DNA from: Primulina eburnea
Taxonomy: Eukaryota; Streptophyta; Magnoliopsida; Lamiales; Gesneriaceae
Length of the DNA: 64,000 nt
Assembly (NCBI RefSeq): GCF_022965805.1
Contig: NC_133101.1
Location: forward strand, 19,811,054 to 19,875,053
Direction: 5' to 3'
Shown: in pieces, positions 31,086-42,200 of the stretch
Position numbering within the stretch: position 1 is the first letter of the stretch
How the letters are laid out: each line of letters begins with the position of its first letter
Made by a program: the position numbers and the translations under genes
Notes under the pieces: model-generated
What the model was told of the DNA's origin: nothing
Databases searched by the model: none
What the model saw: the letters and a program-made list of their open reading frames with translations, nothing else

Positions 31086-31720
31086 TTTGCTGAATGTTTT
31101 TCTGCGAAAAAGAAAACTTGAGTTTGATTTTGCTCTGTAAATATGTAGTAAGCGTAAGAAGAAAAACTGAAATGGAGCGGGTAAAGTACTAATGTACGTG
31201 ACTGTTCAAATCATTAGACGCGTGTTATTCCAGGAAAATTTTAATTTAAAATATGTGTACGTGTGGTAAAAGCGTGTGTAGAGAATTCATGGATTATGTG
31301 GGTCCACGTATCAAAATACTATCGATTGAAAGACAACAATTAATGCTTCGACAAACAGTCACATAATTTAATATAGAATATTTTTTGATTTATTAATTAA
31401 CTTATTGGAGAAGATCAGTTAGATAATCAGCTGAATGACTAGTTGAAAACTTAGTCAGTTCAGTTGAAGACCAACATACTATTGTCTTCTCAGTTAATTT
31501 TTCAAATCGACATTTCCCCTCAATAAATGCATATAATTAAAGAAAAGAGTAAGAGAAACTCAGTCTGTGGAAGTCAAAAGATGTTCCATTTGGCTTGAGT
31601 CTTTTTATCTTTCTGCAAAGCTTAACTTTCATCAGTTGATAAATAGTTAACGAACTGAATATAACAACTGATAAATGACAAACTGAATGAACAACAATTG
31701 TAAAAGCAGCAACAAGCTGA
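31086..31720 (-). other. Spacer between SIRE pol and env-position ORF
   Basis: About 635 bp, AT-rich, with no clear ORF or motif. A spliced or separately initiated message for the downstream ORF would need a signal here, but none is evident. Confidence 0.5.
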
Positions 31721-32352
31721 TTAAGATAAATCAATTAAACCAAGTATATTGCGAAAGTGAGAAAACTTAGTCTTTGGCAATGGTTTGGTGAAAATGTCGG
31801 CAGCTTGTTGTTCAGTTGATACATATTCCAGTCTGATAGCTTTCTTCAGAGCATGATCTCTGATGAAGTTATGCCTGACATCAATGTGCTTGGTACTTGA
31901 GTGAAGAACTTGATTGTAAGTTATTGCAATCGTGTTTGTATTACCACAAAATATGGGAGATTCTTTAGCATCATCTCCATAATCTTTCAGTTGTTGCTGA
32001 ATCAAGAGCAGTTGGGTACAGCAGCTTCGAGCATCAAGATATTCTGCTTCAGTTGTGGAAGTAGCTATGGATGTTTGCTTCTTGCTGAACCATGAGATCA
32101 GTCTGTCTCCTAGAAACTAACAAGATCCACTGGTGCTTTTACGATCTATCTTACATCCTGCATAATCTGCATCTGAATATCCAACTAAATTGAAAGAAGA
32201 GTCTTTAGCGTATTATAATCCCACATTTTGAGTGCCTTTTAGATATTTTAAACTTCTTTTGGCAACTGATAGATGTGATAGTTTAGGATTTGTTTGAAAT
32301 CTAGCACACATGCCGACAGCAAATACAATATCAGGACGACTAGCAAGTAGGG
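31721..32352 (-). pseudogene. SIRE RT tail and RNase H (broken)
   Basis: Copia signatures on the minus strand: LLASRPDIVFAVGMCARFQ, then LVGYSDADYAGCKIDRKST and SWFSKKQTSIATSTTEAEYL. After a frameshift near 32040 come CGNTNTIAITYNQVLHSSTK, IDVRHNFIRDHALKK and AADIFTKPLPKTKF. An in-frame stop lies near 32118. Only the last part of pol survives; it lies within 80 bp of the primer site, so about 4 kb of gag-pol has been deleted. Confidence 0.85.
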
Positions 32353-32429
32353 ACAATTATTGCACCCAAAAATCTCTCTCCCAATAATTGTACTTCTTGC
32401 AATCAATGGGAATCGAACCCGTGACCTTG

Positions 32430-32441
32430 GCTCTGATACCA
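32430..32441 (-). other. Primer-binding site of SIRE element
   Basis: The minus strand reads TGGTATCAGAGC, complementary to initiator Met tRNA, 2 bp from the LTR edge at 32444. Confidence 0.8.
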
Positions 32442-32443
32442 CT

Positions 32444-33461
32444 TGTTAGGATCGGTTGATAGGTTGCAAAGTGTTTAGAAGGGGGGTTGAATAAACACTA
32501 CCGATTTTGAAATCTTTTCGACTGAAGTGTCAGCTTTGTGACAAACTGAAACTAGGAATCTTGTCGGTCAATAACAATCAGTTTAACTGATAACAGTTGC
32601 GGAAGTAAACTGACTGAAAGATAGAATATGTAACTGAAGTAAGAACACACAAAGATTTATGGATGTTCGGAGATTTAAATAACTCCTACGTCACCCTTTC
32701 TATCACAAGGATATGATATTCACTAAAAGACTTTGATCGATACAAGGATTGTACAGACCCACTTCAGTTTGGACTTAACAATATTTTCCAAAGCTGAAAC
32801 TCTTAGTTTACACAATATCTCACAGTTCTTCGACTGATCTTAGCACAACTGATCTAGTTAAAGATCTAATGAAATACAAAACAGTTTGTGCTTATAAGCT
32901 GGAAAGGTATCCTCAAATGCTACAAATAGATTTGATAAGTGTGAGCTTTTTGATTCTTGAGTAAGAGAGATAATCTGATTAGCAGCATAAAAACAAGCTT
33001 AATAGAATAGAACGAGTATCTTGTTTCTCAACTGCTCTTCTCACCTATTTATATGCTTCTCTTCAACGATAACATTAAATATAATTTGAATATTTGTATC
33101 CGTTGATTGCCACGTCAATATTCATCTGACCTTTGTACACTGTAAACTCTGAAATGCGGCGTTCCACTATGAGTTGCAGTCTGCTTTGTAATATTTGTCG
33201 ATTGAATGTCCTTTTCATTGACTGGTGACGTGTACAGCTAAAAGATCAGCTGATAAGCAATCGCTGGTAAGCTCACAACTGAATTTATTAACTGATCAGT
33301 GAGTTTTCTTCGTTAGTTCATTTCAGTTGGTTTTAGTTGCCTTCGATAAACTGCGCATTAATCTTCAGTTAGGCGACGGTCAGTTGATTTACTACTTGAT
33401 CAGTTTAGTCCATTAATTCAAACACTTAGTTTGTCAAACAACCGAAATTAAGTTTCCAACA
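32444..33461 (-). mobile_element. 5' LTR of SIRE-type element (1018 bp)
   Basis: Plus-strand ends TGTTAGGATCGGTTG and TTTCCAACA. It lies next to the primer site and is flanked on the right by LTR sequence of G3. The expected target duplication is AAAAC (33462-33466), partner outside the window. It contains no coding sequence. Confidence 0.8.
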
Positions 33462-33540
33462 AAAACAATTTAAGTAGTCATTTTTTATTTTCCTAGATTT
33501 ACATGCAATTGGATTACGTTATCACATTTTGGACCTTACA
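33462..33540 (-). mobile_element. 3' LTR start of gypsy element G3 (79 bp)
   Basis: On the minus strand it begins TGTAAGGTCCAAAATG directly after a polypurine tract. The rest of this LTR was displaced by the SIRE element. Confidence 0.7.
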
Positions 33541-33573
33541 ATTCTTCCCTCTCTTAAATGAAATTTGTCCTCA
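33541..33573 (-). other. 3' polypurine tract of G3
   Basis: The minus strand reads TTTGAGGACAAATTTC followed by a purine-rich AAGAGAGGGAAGAAT that touches the LTR start. The first motif is the Tekay-type pre-tract sequence. Confidence 0.7.
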
Positions 33574-33576
33574 AAA

Positions 33577-34087
33577 TTAAAACTTACCAAATAACTCCGA
33601 GTAGCGACTTCTCATGTTGGCCTCGGTTTCCAATTTACCTTTTTCCTCCAAGTGGTTTAGCCACTTGACTTTGACCATTTGAATAACTTTATTTCGGAGC
33701 CTTCTTTCTTTCCTATATAAAATTGGTGTAAGGATTTCCTTGTATGCCATATTTGGAGTCAATTGCAGAGGTTCAGAATTCGGCACATGTGAAGGATTCG
33801 ACATGTACTTCCGTAGCATCGAGATGTAGAACACATTATGAACTCCAGCTAGCATCGGTGGCAACGCCACTCTATAGGCTAATGTGCCAATCTTCTCTAA
33901 AATCTCAAATTCTCTTATGAACCTCGGACTGAGTTTGCCTTTCTTGCCAAATATCATAACACTCTTCATAGGTGCTACTTTCACAAACACGTGGTCCCAT
34001 ACTACAACCTCTATTTCTCTTCTTTGTTATCCGCGTAGCACTTTTGGTGGCTTTGTGCAGTTTTCATCCTTTCTCGGATTTTGACTA
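33577..34087 (-). pseudogene. G3 integrase C-terminus
   Basis: Minus-strand reading contains VFVKVAPMKSVMIFGKKGK and LSPRFIREFEILEKIG, then VALPPMLAGVHNVFYISMLRKY, and a chromodomain-like tail (RNKVIQMVKVKWLNHLEEK) ending SELFGKF. 33577-33990 is open. Upstream KDENCTKPPK links it to the piece at 54759 once the Tekay 2 insertion is discounted. Confidence 0.8.
34083..34087. repeat. Target-site duplication of Tekay 2 (left)
   Basis: GACTA, identical to 54759-54763 on the far side of the element. Confidence 0.9.
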
Positions 34088-35949
34088 TGTGGGGACCCGA
34101 ACCTAATTCACCTTCTTAAATCGTCTTTGGGATTAATTGGCTCAATTAATCAATCTGGGTCTATTTTTTTTTAATACATAAGTGCGTAACGTATGATAAT
34201 CAATCTGATTTCATTTACAAAATGAAAAGCAAGATCTACATCAAGATACATATTATAAGTCTTATGCAAAATAAAACTAGTGTTCAACAACTACATCAAG
34301 TGTTGAAACGTAAATATACTTTTAAGTCCAGATCTCCACTCTAATCTTGATCTCTCATTCTCTTCTTGACCCTGATCCTGTCCCACCTGTTGTCATGCAC
34401 ACATGCAAACACAACAACAGCAGGAAAAACTTCGGTGAGAATAAAACTTTCAGTATAAACAATGTATACATGCATTTTATACAATTCTATATAAAAGCAT
34501 ATACAAATACATAGAATATTTATCAATAAAATGTATCATAATCTGAAAACATGAATCGATATAAAACTATAAATCAAACTCTTTGATTTTTAATCTCTGA
34601 CTCGACTCTGATCTAATCTAGGGATACCGGTTCCCGGAAGTTGGCATATTATATCGAATATCTGGAATAAGAGTCGATCTACTCTTAAGCACATTGATGT
34701 AATCAAACATCCGGTGTCTTGGCACTTCTGCCAAAGACTTGGCACCTCTGCCAAAGACTCGTTCTCAATGTCTATTTTCTATTCTCTGCTTTTCTATAAA
34801 TTAATAGAATAAGCAATACATTCAAAGAATAAAAAGTTATTAAAACAATAACAAATAAGTATGTGGTTTTGGGAAACCCAAGTTATCTCTTACTCGAGTC
34901 GTATCTCCCGGTTAACATTGATTTATACATTTCTTTTCGTAGTCTCGGTCTCAAAAAATGGAAGTTTTGAATTCAAAGCTGTCAATACCAATCTGAAATG
35001 ACATATCGAGAAGAACAATATCAACATTCCATTCACTTCACAACTAAATCTGATCAATACTCAATTTCAGTACATGTTGACGGCATAATAGTACAATATC
35101 GATATCCCCGTCAACTCAGACAACATTAGATATCAATTACAAATCATAACCAATAGCCAATACAACTCATAATCTAAATAATCTGAATAATCTCAATCCA
35201 ATATCTGAAAAATGATAACAATTCCCTAGATGATCCGTTCTTTGATCTGTTTTCAATTCTACGATGTCTAATATTGCGAGAACACATAATAGTAAGTAAA
35301 TCACAATTCCTCCAACACATAAATTTCAAACCATACAGGAATTGAAGAAACTTACGTCCTTGTGTAGCTTTTTTTGAGAGGATCTCAAAACTGTGCTTGG
35401 ATTAAAAATAGGATCATCAGTACATGCAAAATCAAATTCTTTGATGAAATGAAGCTTGAGGGATTTCTGGAGGAATTCTCAATCCTTTATCTGAAGTTGT
35501 GAAGGAAATGAAGACTTTTTCATATTATATATCTTGCATGCAATCACACGTGCCTTCTTCTGAATTTTCGTTCAAAACATCTCGTGCATATGCGCGCCCT
35601 GTCTTCGCGCATATGCACGAGAATCTCTGTTCTTGCACCTGTTCTATACAATTGCTCGCACATATGCGCGCCACCCCTCGGCGCACATGCAACAAAAGTT
35701 CTGTTGCTGAACCTTGGCTACTGCCCTGCTCGCGCATATGCGCGAGACCTACTGTCTCAGCAATTGTCATCTCGTGCAGCTTGCACATATACGCACCTAC
35801 TTTCCGCGCATATGCACGAGACCTTTTGATCTCACACCACACAATACTCATGCTATTTCAATTCGTGTCTTGAAGTGGTCCTTTTATAAGCACATAATAA
35901 GTCAATTGATTAATGTCTAATTATAGTATTAATATTTCCAGGCCTTACA
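34088..35949 (-). mobile_element. 3' LTR of Tekay 2 (1862 bp)
   Basis: Plus-strand ends TGTGGGGACCCG and AGGCCTTACA. It contains a decayed palindrome array at 35576-35825. Many array CG sites have become CA or TG, consistent with methylation-driven decay. Confidence 0.88.
35576..35825. repeat. Palindrome array in Tekay 2 3' LTR
   Basis: Copies and decayed copies of CGCGCATATGCGCG, equivalent to the arrays at 17100-17405 and 54360-54632. Confidence 0.8.
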
Positions 35950-35990
35950 TTTCTCCCCCTTTAAAACACGATTTTGTCCTCGAAATCTCA
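35950..35990 (-). other. 3' polypurine tract of Tekay 2
   Basis: The minus strand reads GAGATTTCGAGGACAAAATC followed by TTTAAAGGGGGAGAAA touching the LTR. Confidence 0.8.
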
Positions 35991-36069
35991 GGCAATCAAA
36001 TCATATGCAATAAAAGAAATAACAGAACTGAAATAGAAAAATCACATCATCGAAATAACTCTGGGAATT

Positions 36070-37516
36070 CCTATCTCATATCTGATTCAGTCTCCCAGGT
36101 AGCTTGTTATGTGCCATGACGACTCCACTGAACTTTTACAAGAGGAATAGTCTTCGTTCTGAGTTGCTTTTCTTTACTATCAAGAATCTGAATCGGATTT
36201 TCAACATAACTAAGAGTGTCGTCAAGTTCGGCCTCATCTGGATGAAGAATATGAGAATCATCAGGGAGATACTTCCGCAGCATAGATACATGAAAGACAT
36301 CATGTATTCCAGATAAAGAAGGCGGAAGATCAAGTCGATAGGCACGACTACCTATCTTCTCAATAATCTCATACGGCCCAATATAACGAGGAGAGAACTT
36401 CCCTCTCTTGCCAAATATGATAGAAATCTTCAGAAATACAATGTCTCCTGTCTCAAATTCTATAGGTCGGCGTCGAATGTTGGCATATTTGGCTTGTCTT
36501 TCCTGAGCTGTCTTCATTCTCTTCTGAATCAGCTTCACTTTCTCATTCATATCTAGAATCATATTAGGTCCAAACTAAGATACCTCAGAGATATAATCCC
36601 AATAAAGAGGGGATCTGCACTTTTTGCCGTACAACGCTTCAAATGGTGCCATATCTATACTCATCTGATAGCTGTTGTTGTACGAAAACTCACAAAGAGG
36701 CAAAGATTCTTGTCAATTAGTGCCAAAATCTAGCACTACAGCTCTAAGCATGTTCTCTAATGTCTCGATAATCCTCTCTGACTGTCCGTCTGTCTAAGGA
36801 TGATATGCAGTACTCAAATGTAATGTAGTACCTAGATCTTGTTGGAGATTGTGCCAAAAGTGTGATCTAAATCGAGGATCACGATCTGATACAATCAACT
36901 TTGGAACTCCATGCAATTTGACCACTTCTCTGACATAAATCTATGTCATCTGGTCATATCTATACGTCATTCTGTAAGGAATAAAACATGCTGATTTGGT
37001 CAACCTGTCAATAACAACCCAAATTGTATCACAACCTCGGGAGGATCGCAGTAGCTGCGTCACAAAATCCATGGAAATGTGATCTCATTTCCATTGTGGA
37101 ATCGATAAACTATGCAATAGACCTCCTGGTTTCTTCCTTTCTGCTTTCACCTGCTGGAAATTCAAGCATTTTGACACAAACTCTGTGACATCTAATTTCA
37201 TCTGTTTCCACCAATATTGCTTTTTCAGATCATTATGCATCTTTCTGCCACAAATATGAATGCTAAATCGACTACAATGCGCCTCTGACAAAATCTGTCA
37301 TCTCCAGTCTGAAACATTTGGCACAACAAGTCGATTATTCACATACAAAATATCATCACGAACCTGATATTCTGACCGATGTCCCGATCTGACCATCAAA
37401 ATTGAATTCTGTACATTTTGATTCACTTTTTGTGCTTCTTTGATTCTGAATATCAATTCTGTTTCGACTTGAATAGCACACAATCTCAAAAGCTTACCAT
37501 CTATCTCAAATACCAA
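36070..37516 (-). pseudogene. Tekay 2 integrase and chromodomain-like tail (broken)
   Basis: On the minus strand: linker 37298-37516 (LRLCAIQVETELIFRIKEAQK), zinc-binding module 37085-37291 where one of the paired cysteines is Phe (CLNFQQVK), catalytic core to about 36565 with several stops, then GPYEIIEKIGSRAYRLDLPP and the chromodomain-like VQWSRHGT tail to about 36070. Clearly inactive. Confidence 0.85.
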
Positions 37517-37623
37517 TCCAGAAAAACATCAATCTTCAATCAAATTAGAAACACCAATCGTGATAAGGATAAAGAACATATCTTTCGGCTCAGTGCATCG
37601 GCTGCTGCATTAGACTTCCCTGG
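37517..37623 (-). pseudogene. Tekay 2 RNase H tether, distal piece
   Basis: Encodes PGKSNAAADALSR after the Athila 2 insertion point; joined in the host frame to 49660 onward across the GTAGT duplication. Confidence 0.8.
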
Positions 37624-37628
37624 GTAGT
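37624..37628. repeat. Target-site duplication of Athila 2 (left)
   Basis: GTAGT, identical to 49660-49664. On the host strand it is ACTAC within the Tyr-Tyr codons of the RNase H tether. Confidence 0.95.
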
Positions 37629-37806
37629 TGATAAGTGCAAGTTTTGCACTTAATTTACATTAGAATCCATTATGAATTATGCGTGTTTCGAACAGGATTA
37701 TGCGTTTTTTTGGTTTGTTTTTGTTGTCATCTCAGGAATGAAGGAAACAGAAGGCACGAAGCCAAGTCACCAAGAAAACAAGGGTCATTTCCATTACCTT
37801 GGACAG

Positions 37807-38120
37807 CAGCTACCGCGCGACCGCGCGACATCTCGCGCTGCCGCGCGCGCACATCACGCAAGGCGTCTACCCGAGGATCCCGCGCGCCCGCGCCAATTCT
37901 CGCGCACCCGCGCGCCCAAGTGCCATGTTGAAGACCCGAGACCAACGCGCGATAGCTCCAAGTATCGCACTGCCGTGCGCAGCGAGACGAGCTGGAAACC
38001 GAGACAAGCACGCGCCCGCGCCACTTCTTGCGCTGCTGCGCGCACACATGCATGGCAAGAAGAGCAGGAGCTTGCGCGCCCTAGCGCCACTTGTCGCGCT
38101 GCCGCGCGCGCCGCGACCCA
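37807..38120. repeat. CGCG-rich palindromic stretch in Athila 2 LTR
   Basis: Repeated short self-complementary blocks (CGCGCG, TCGCGC, GCGCGCCCGCGC) immediately upstream of the TATA box; repeated at 48380-48693 in the 3' LTR, and a similar array at 44690-44990 inside the element. Confidence 0.8.
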
Positions 38121-38126
38121 GAAAAC

Positions 38127-38133
38127 TATAAAT
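38127..38133 (+). promoter_or_regulatory. TATA box of Athila 2
   Basis: TATAAAT about 500 bp into the 5' LTR, directly after the CpG-rich array; the likely core promoter for the genomic RNA. The 3' LTR copy is at 48700-48706. Confidence 0.6.
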
Positions 38134-39091
38134 TGCGCGAGTTAGGTCATAGATTATTATTGAGCCGCCGTGGAGAGCCGTCATTGGAGAAAGACACGCG
38201 AAACAGAGCGCATACACGGGATAGAGATTCAGAGTGCGAAGAACCATCGCAAATACGAAGAACGACGGATCTGGGAACAGAGACGACGCTTCGAATTTGT
38301 TATCTTTCCCTTTGTCTCTTTATTTTATTGCGTGCCGATGTCTAGAATCACAAACATGTCTTGTTTTCTCTTGGATTTTGTGATGAACTAAATTTCATTC
38401 TAGAGAATGACGTAACTCTGTTGATACGATGATTTGACACCGTTATTTATTGGTTTGAATTCCGCTTTCGTTTAATTGTGTTCTCTGCGTTTACTGCACT
38501 GCAATTTACTGGCCATAAATTGTTTGTGGTTTGATTAATCTTATAACTCGGGAGAGGGACTAGGATTATAGATCATTAGAGACACATCGTTGAATGTTTA
38601 TAGCGTTCGGAAGGCGTATAACTTTAGCGAGGCTTAGTAAGAACATTGCATGCACTTATCTATGAACGTAGATTCTAATTAGGAATAATTGAATTGGAGT
38701 TGATAGATACACTTTATTCGTCACTTGGGAAAGGGGGAATAAAACAATCTAAGTGTTCTTGGCCCTTAATCGACTGGAATTCAGGTATATAAATCAAACT
38801 GTGAATAATTATCGTGGAAACTTTGTGAAACCATTTCTCTAGATACTTTCTCTCATTATCATCTCTCGATTCGGTGACTTAATTTATTCTTTGCTTTCAA
38901 TTAATTCGTTTAAACAAACAAAACTGAGTATTGATTTTTCTAAATAAAGTTGAGGCTATTTTAATTACAAGAATTGATATACATTCTTTTACACACTCCT
39001 CGTGGGATCGATACTTGTACTCAAAAGTACATTTTACTATAACTTGACATCGTGCGCTTGCGAGCATTTAAGAAAACGCGTAACAAGTTTT

Positions 39092-39109
39092 TGGCGCCGT
39101 TGCCGGGGA
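39092..39109 (+). other. Primer-binding site, tRNA-Asp
   Basis: TGGCGCCGTTGCCGGGGA is complementary over 18 bases to the 3' end of plant tRNA-Asp. It lies 6 bp after the LTR. This primer is typical of the Athila lineage. Confidence 0.92.
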
Positions 39110-39219
39110 GTGTCAAATTTGAATTTATATCAGTATTGTTACCAATTAGTCTAGATTTTAATTTAGATATTTTATTCTATTTCCTTTTTGATTTATTGAT
39201 TTTCTCTGTTTGACAGTGC

Positions 39220-42200
39220 ATGCTAAGATCGCACAGCCCTGAATTGCTTGTTTTTGATCCGGAGATCGAGCGAACTGCAAGAAGATTAAGAAAAGCGGGA
39301 AGGGAAGAGATCAAAGCGATGGCCGATAACAGAGAAAACGACCGACAGATGCCACCTGAGGCAATACCAATCAGAGATCACTTCCGACCAGTGATCAACA
39401 CGCACTATTCTGGCATTGCAAGAGGGACAATCAACGCCAATAATTTCGAATTGAAGCCCGCTCTAATCAATATGGTTCAGCAAAACCAGTTTGCCGGAAC
39501 AGCCACATCTGATCCTCATGTTCACCTGAGGACCTTTTTGGAGATCACGGATACGGTAAAGATTAATAATGTTCCTGATGATGTTATTAGACTGCGTTTG
39601 TTTCCGTTCTCTCTCAGGGATCAAGCACGAGGATGGCTCCAATCGCTTCCCTTGGGAAGCATCACGACATGGCACGAGCTGGTGACGAAATTTCTGGCAA
39701 AGTACTTTCCCCCTGCAAAGTCTGCGCAGTTGAAGATTGAGATTAGCACTTTCAGGCAGACTGATTTTGAACAACTGTATGAGGCATGGGAGAGATACAA
39801 GGAGTTGTTGAGAAAGTGCCCAAATCATGGATTCGAAGACTGGGTGCAGATTGAGTTATTCTACAACGGTCTGAATGGGCAAACAAGAGGAACAGTGGAT
39901 GCTGCAGCTGGTGGCACGATCTTTGCGAAATCCCCCGAGCAAGCATATGACTTGCTTGAACAGATGACGATAAATAGCTATCAGTGGCCATCTGAAAGGT
40001 CTGGAGTGAAGAGGACAGCTGGAGTTTATGCTGTGGATCCCATTACATCACTCACTGCACAGGTGTCAGCACTGACCACGCAACTCGCAGCTATGAACAA
40101 AGTGAGCATACCAGAAACTGAGAATCCACCGACTGTTGCTGAAGAACAATCTATTCCTGAAGAAGCCCAGTACATCAACAACAGAAATTTTGGAGGATTT
40201 GGAGGATATAGAGGTAACCCTCCCCCTAACACTTATCATCCTGGATTAAGAAATCACGAAAACTTTTCTTATGCAAACAATAAAAATGTGTTGAATCCTC
40301 CACCGGGGTTCAATACATCAAAGGGGGAGGGAAAGCCTTCATTGGAAGATTTGGTAGGAACATTTGTTACTGAGTCTGGAAAAAGGATGGCGAGAACCGA
40401 ATCTCGTCTGGACAACATGGAGACTCATATGGGAAATATGGGGGCCACAATGAAATCTCTGGAGACACAAATCGGACAGTTGGCCAACGCCTTGAGAGAT
40501 CAGAACAGGGGTCAATTTCCTAGTAACACGGAAGTTAACCCAAAAGAACAGTGCAAGGCAGTCACTTTGAGGAGTGGGAAGGAATTAGAGGTACAGAATC
40601 CCAAAGAGAGAGTGGACAGTGGGAAGACAGTTGAAGAAGGTGAAATGGAGAAATCCACGGCTGAAATCAAAGTTGAACCACCTCCAGTGTATAAGCCGAC
40701 TCTACCCTACCCTCAGAGATTCAAGAAGAAGAGCTTGGATGATCAGTTTGCAAAGTTCTTGGAAATTTTCAAGAAGATACACATCAACATACCATTTGCT
40801 GATGCTTTGGAGCAAATGCCGAACTATGCCAAGTTTATTAAAGATGTGATGTCTAAAAAGAGGAAGTTGCAAGAGTTTGAGACAGTGAAGCTTACTGAGG
40901 AGTGTAGTGCCATCTTGCAAAAGAAATTACCACAAAAATTGAAAGATCCAGGGAGTTTTACTATTCCTTGTTTTATTGGTGGTTCTCATTGTAGTAAAGC
41001 TTTATGTGATTTAGGAGCAAGTATTAATTTGATGCCCTTTTCTATTTTCAGGAAATTGGAGCTTGGAGAAGTTAAACCAACTACTATCACCCTACAGCTT
41101 GCAGACAGAAGTCTCACATATCCACGTGGGGTCGTCGAGGATGTACTGGTAAAAGTAGATAAATTTATTTTTCCTATTGATTTTGTGATTTTAGATATGG
41201 AAGAGGATCATGATGCTCCATTGATCTCTGGGAGACCATTCTTGGCGACTGGAAGGGCATTGATCGATGTTCATAAGGGTGAACTCACCTTGAGAGTTGG
41301 TGGTGAAGAAGTTATTTTTAACATCTATCACGCCATGAAGGGATCCAATGAGGTAAGCACTTGTAAAAGCATTAATGTTATAGACTCATGTATGTCTCTT
41401 GATTGTGCAGGAATGAGAGATCCCTTGGAGAGCTGTCTGATAGGTACGGCAGGAACTGTCGATGAAGATAATTGGGAAGTGAAAGAGCAATTAGTGGCTC
41501 TTGACGCGCTGCCAAAAGAAAAGAGAAAAGATGCACCGCATGATGAGCTGAATGTGAATGAGAAACTAGAGGTAAAACCACCTTCCCCTGATTTGAAGGA
41601 GTTGCCAAGCCACCTGTGCTATGCATTTTTAGGTGAGAAGTCGACGTATCCGGTAATTATCTCTTCTTCCCTTTCCTGTGATGAAAAAGATAAATTATTG
41701 AGAGTGCTGCGAAAGTATAAAACTGCTTTAGGATGGTCGATATCTGATATTAGGGGAATTAGCCCCACTATATGCATGCATAAAATTTTGATGGAGGAGG
41801 CGTATACTCCTTATGTGGATCACCAGAGGAGGTTGAACCCAGCAATGAAAGAGGTTGTGAAGAATGAGGTACTGAAATTGTTAAATACTGGTGTAATTTA
41901 TGCTATTTCTGACAGTAGCTGGGTATCTCCTGTGCAAGTTGTACCAAAAAAGGGTGGGATGACAGTGGTCAAAAATGAAAATGATGAGTTAATATCTACT
42001 CGTACTGTAACTGGTTGGCGAGTATGTATTGACTATAGAAAGTTGAACAATGCCACACGAAAAGATCATTTTCCATTGCCTTTTATTGATCAGATGCTTG
42101 ATAGACTTGCAGGTTATTGTCACTACTGTTTCTTAGATGGGTATTCAGGTTATAATCAAATTGCCATAGCACCAGAAGATCAGGAGAAGACAACATTCAC

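Larger units (their letters stand above)
19668..33461 (-). mobile_element. SIRE-type Ty1/copia element, internally deleted and interrupted
   Basis: Read on the minus strand: LTR (33461-32444), initiator-Met primer site, then an abrupt jump to the end of RT, RNase H, a spacer, and a long env-position ORF. Nearly all of gag and pol is missing. The env-position ORF is split by the LTR array 22283-30885 and truncated at 19668 by another LTR. A long ORF after RNase H is characteristic of the SIRE lineage. Confidence 0.75.
37629..39085 (+). mobile_element. 5' LTR of Athila 2 (1457 bp)
   Basis: Starts TGATAAGTGCAAG and ends AACGCGTAACA. U3 contains a CGCG-rich palindromic stretch (37807-38120), then TATAAAT at 38127-38133. 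Short open frames across the GC-rich part occur in both LTRs and are chance products of composition. Confidence 0.92.

Noticed and set aside
37635..38391. Arg/Ala-rich open frames in the Athila 2 LTR (and copies at 48208-48964)
   Set aside because: Produced by GC-rich CGCG blocks in many frames; no start context or domain, and they lie in LTR U3/R.
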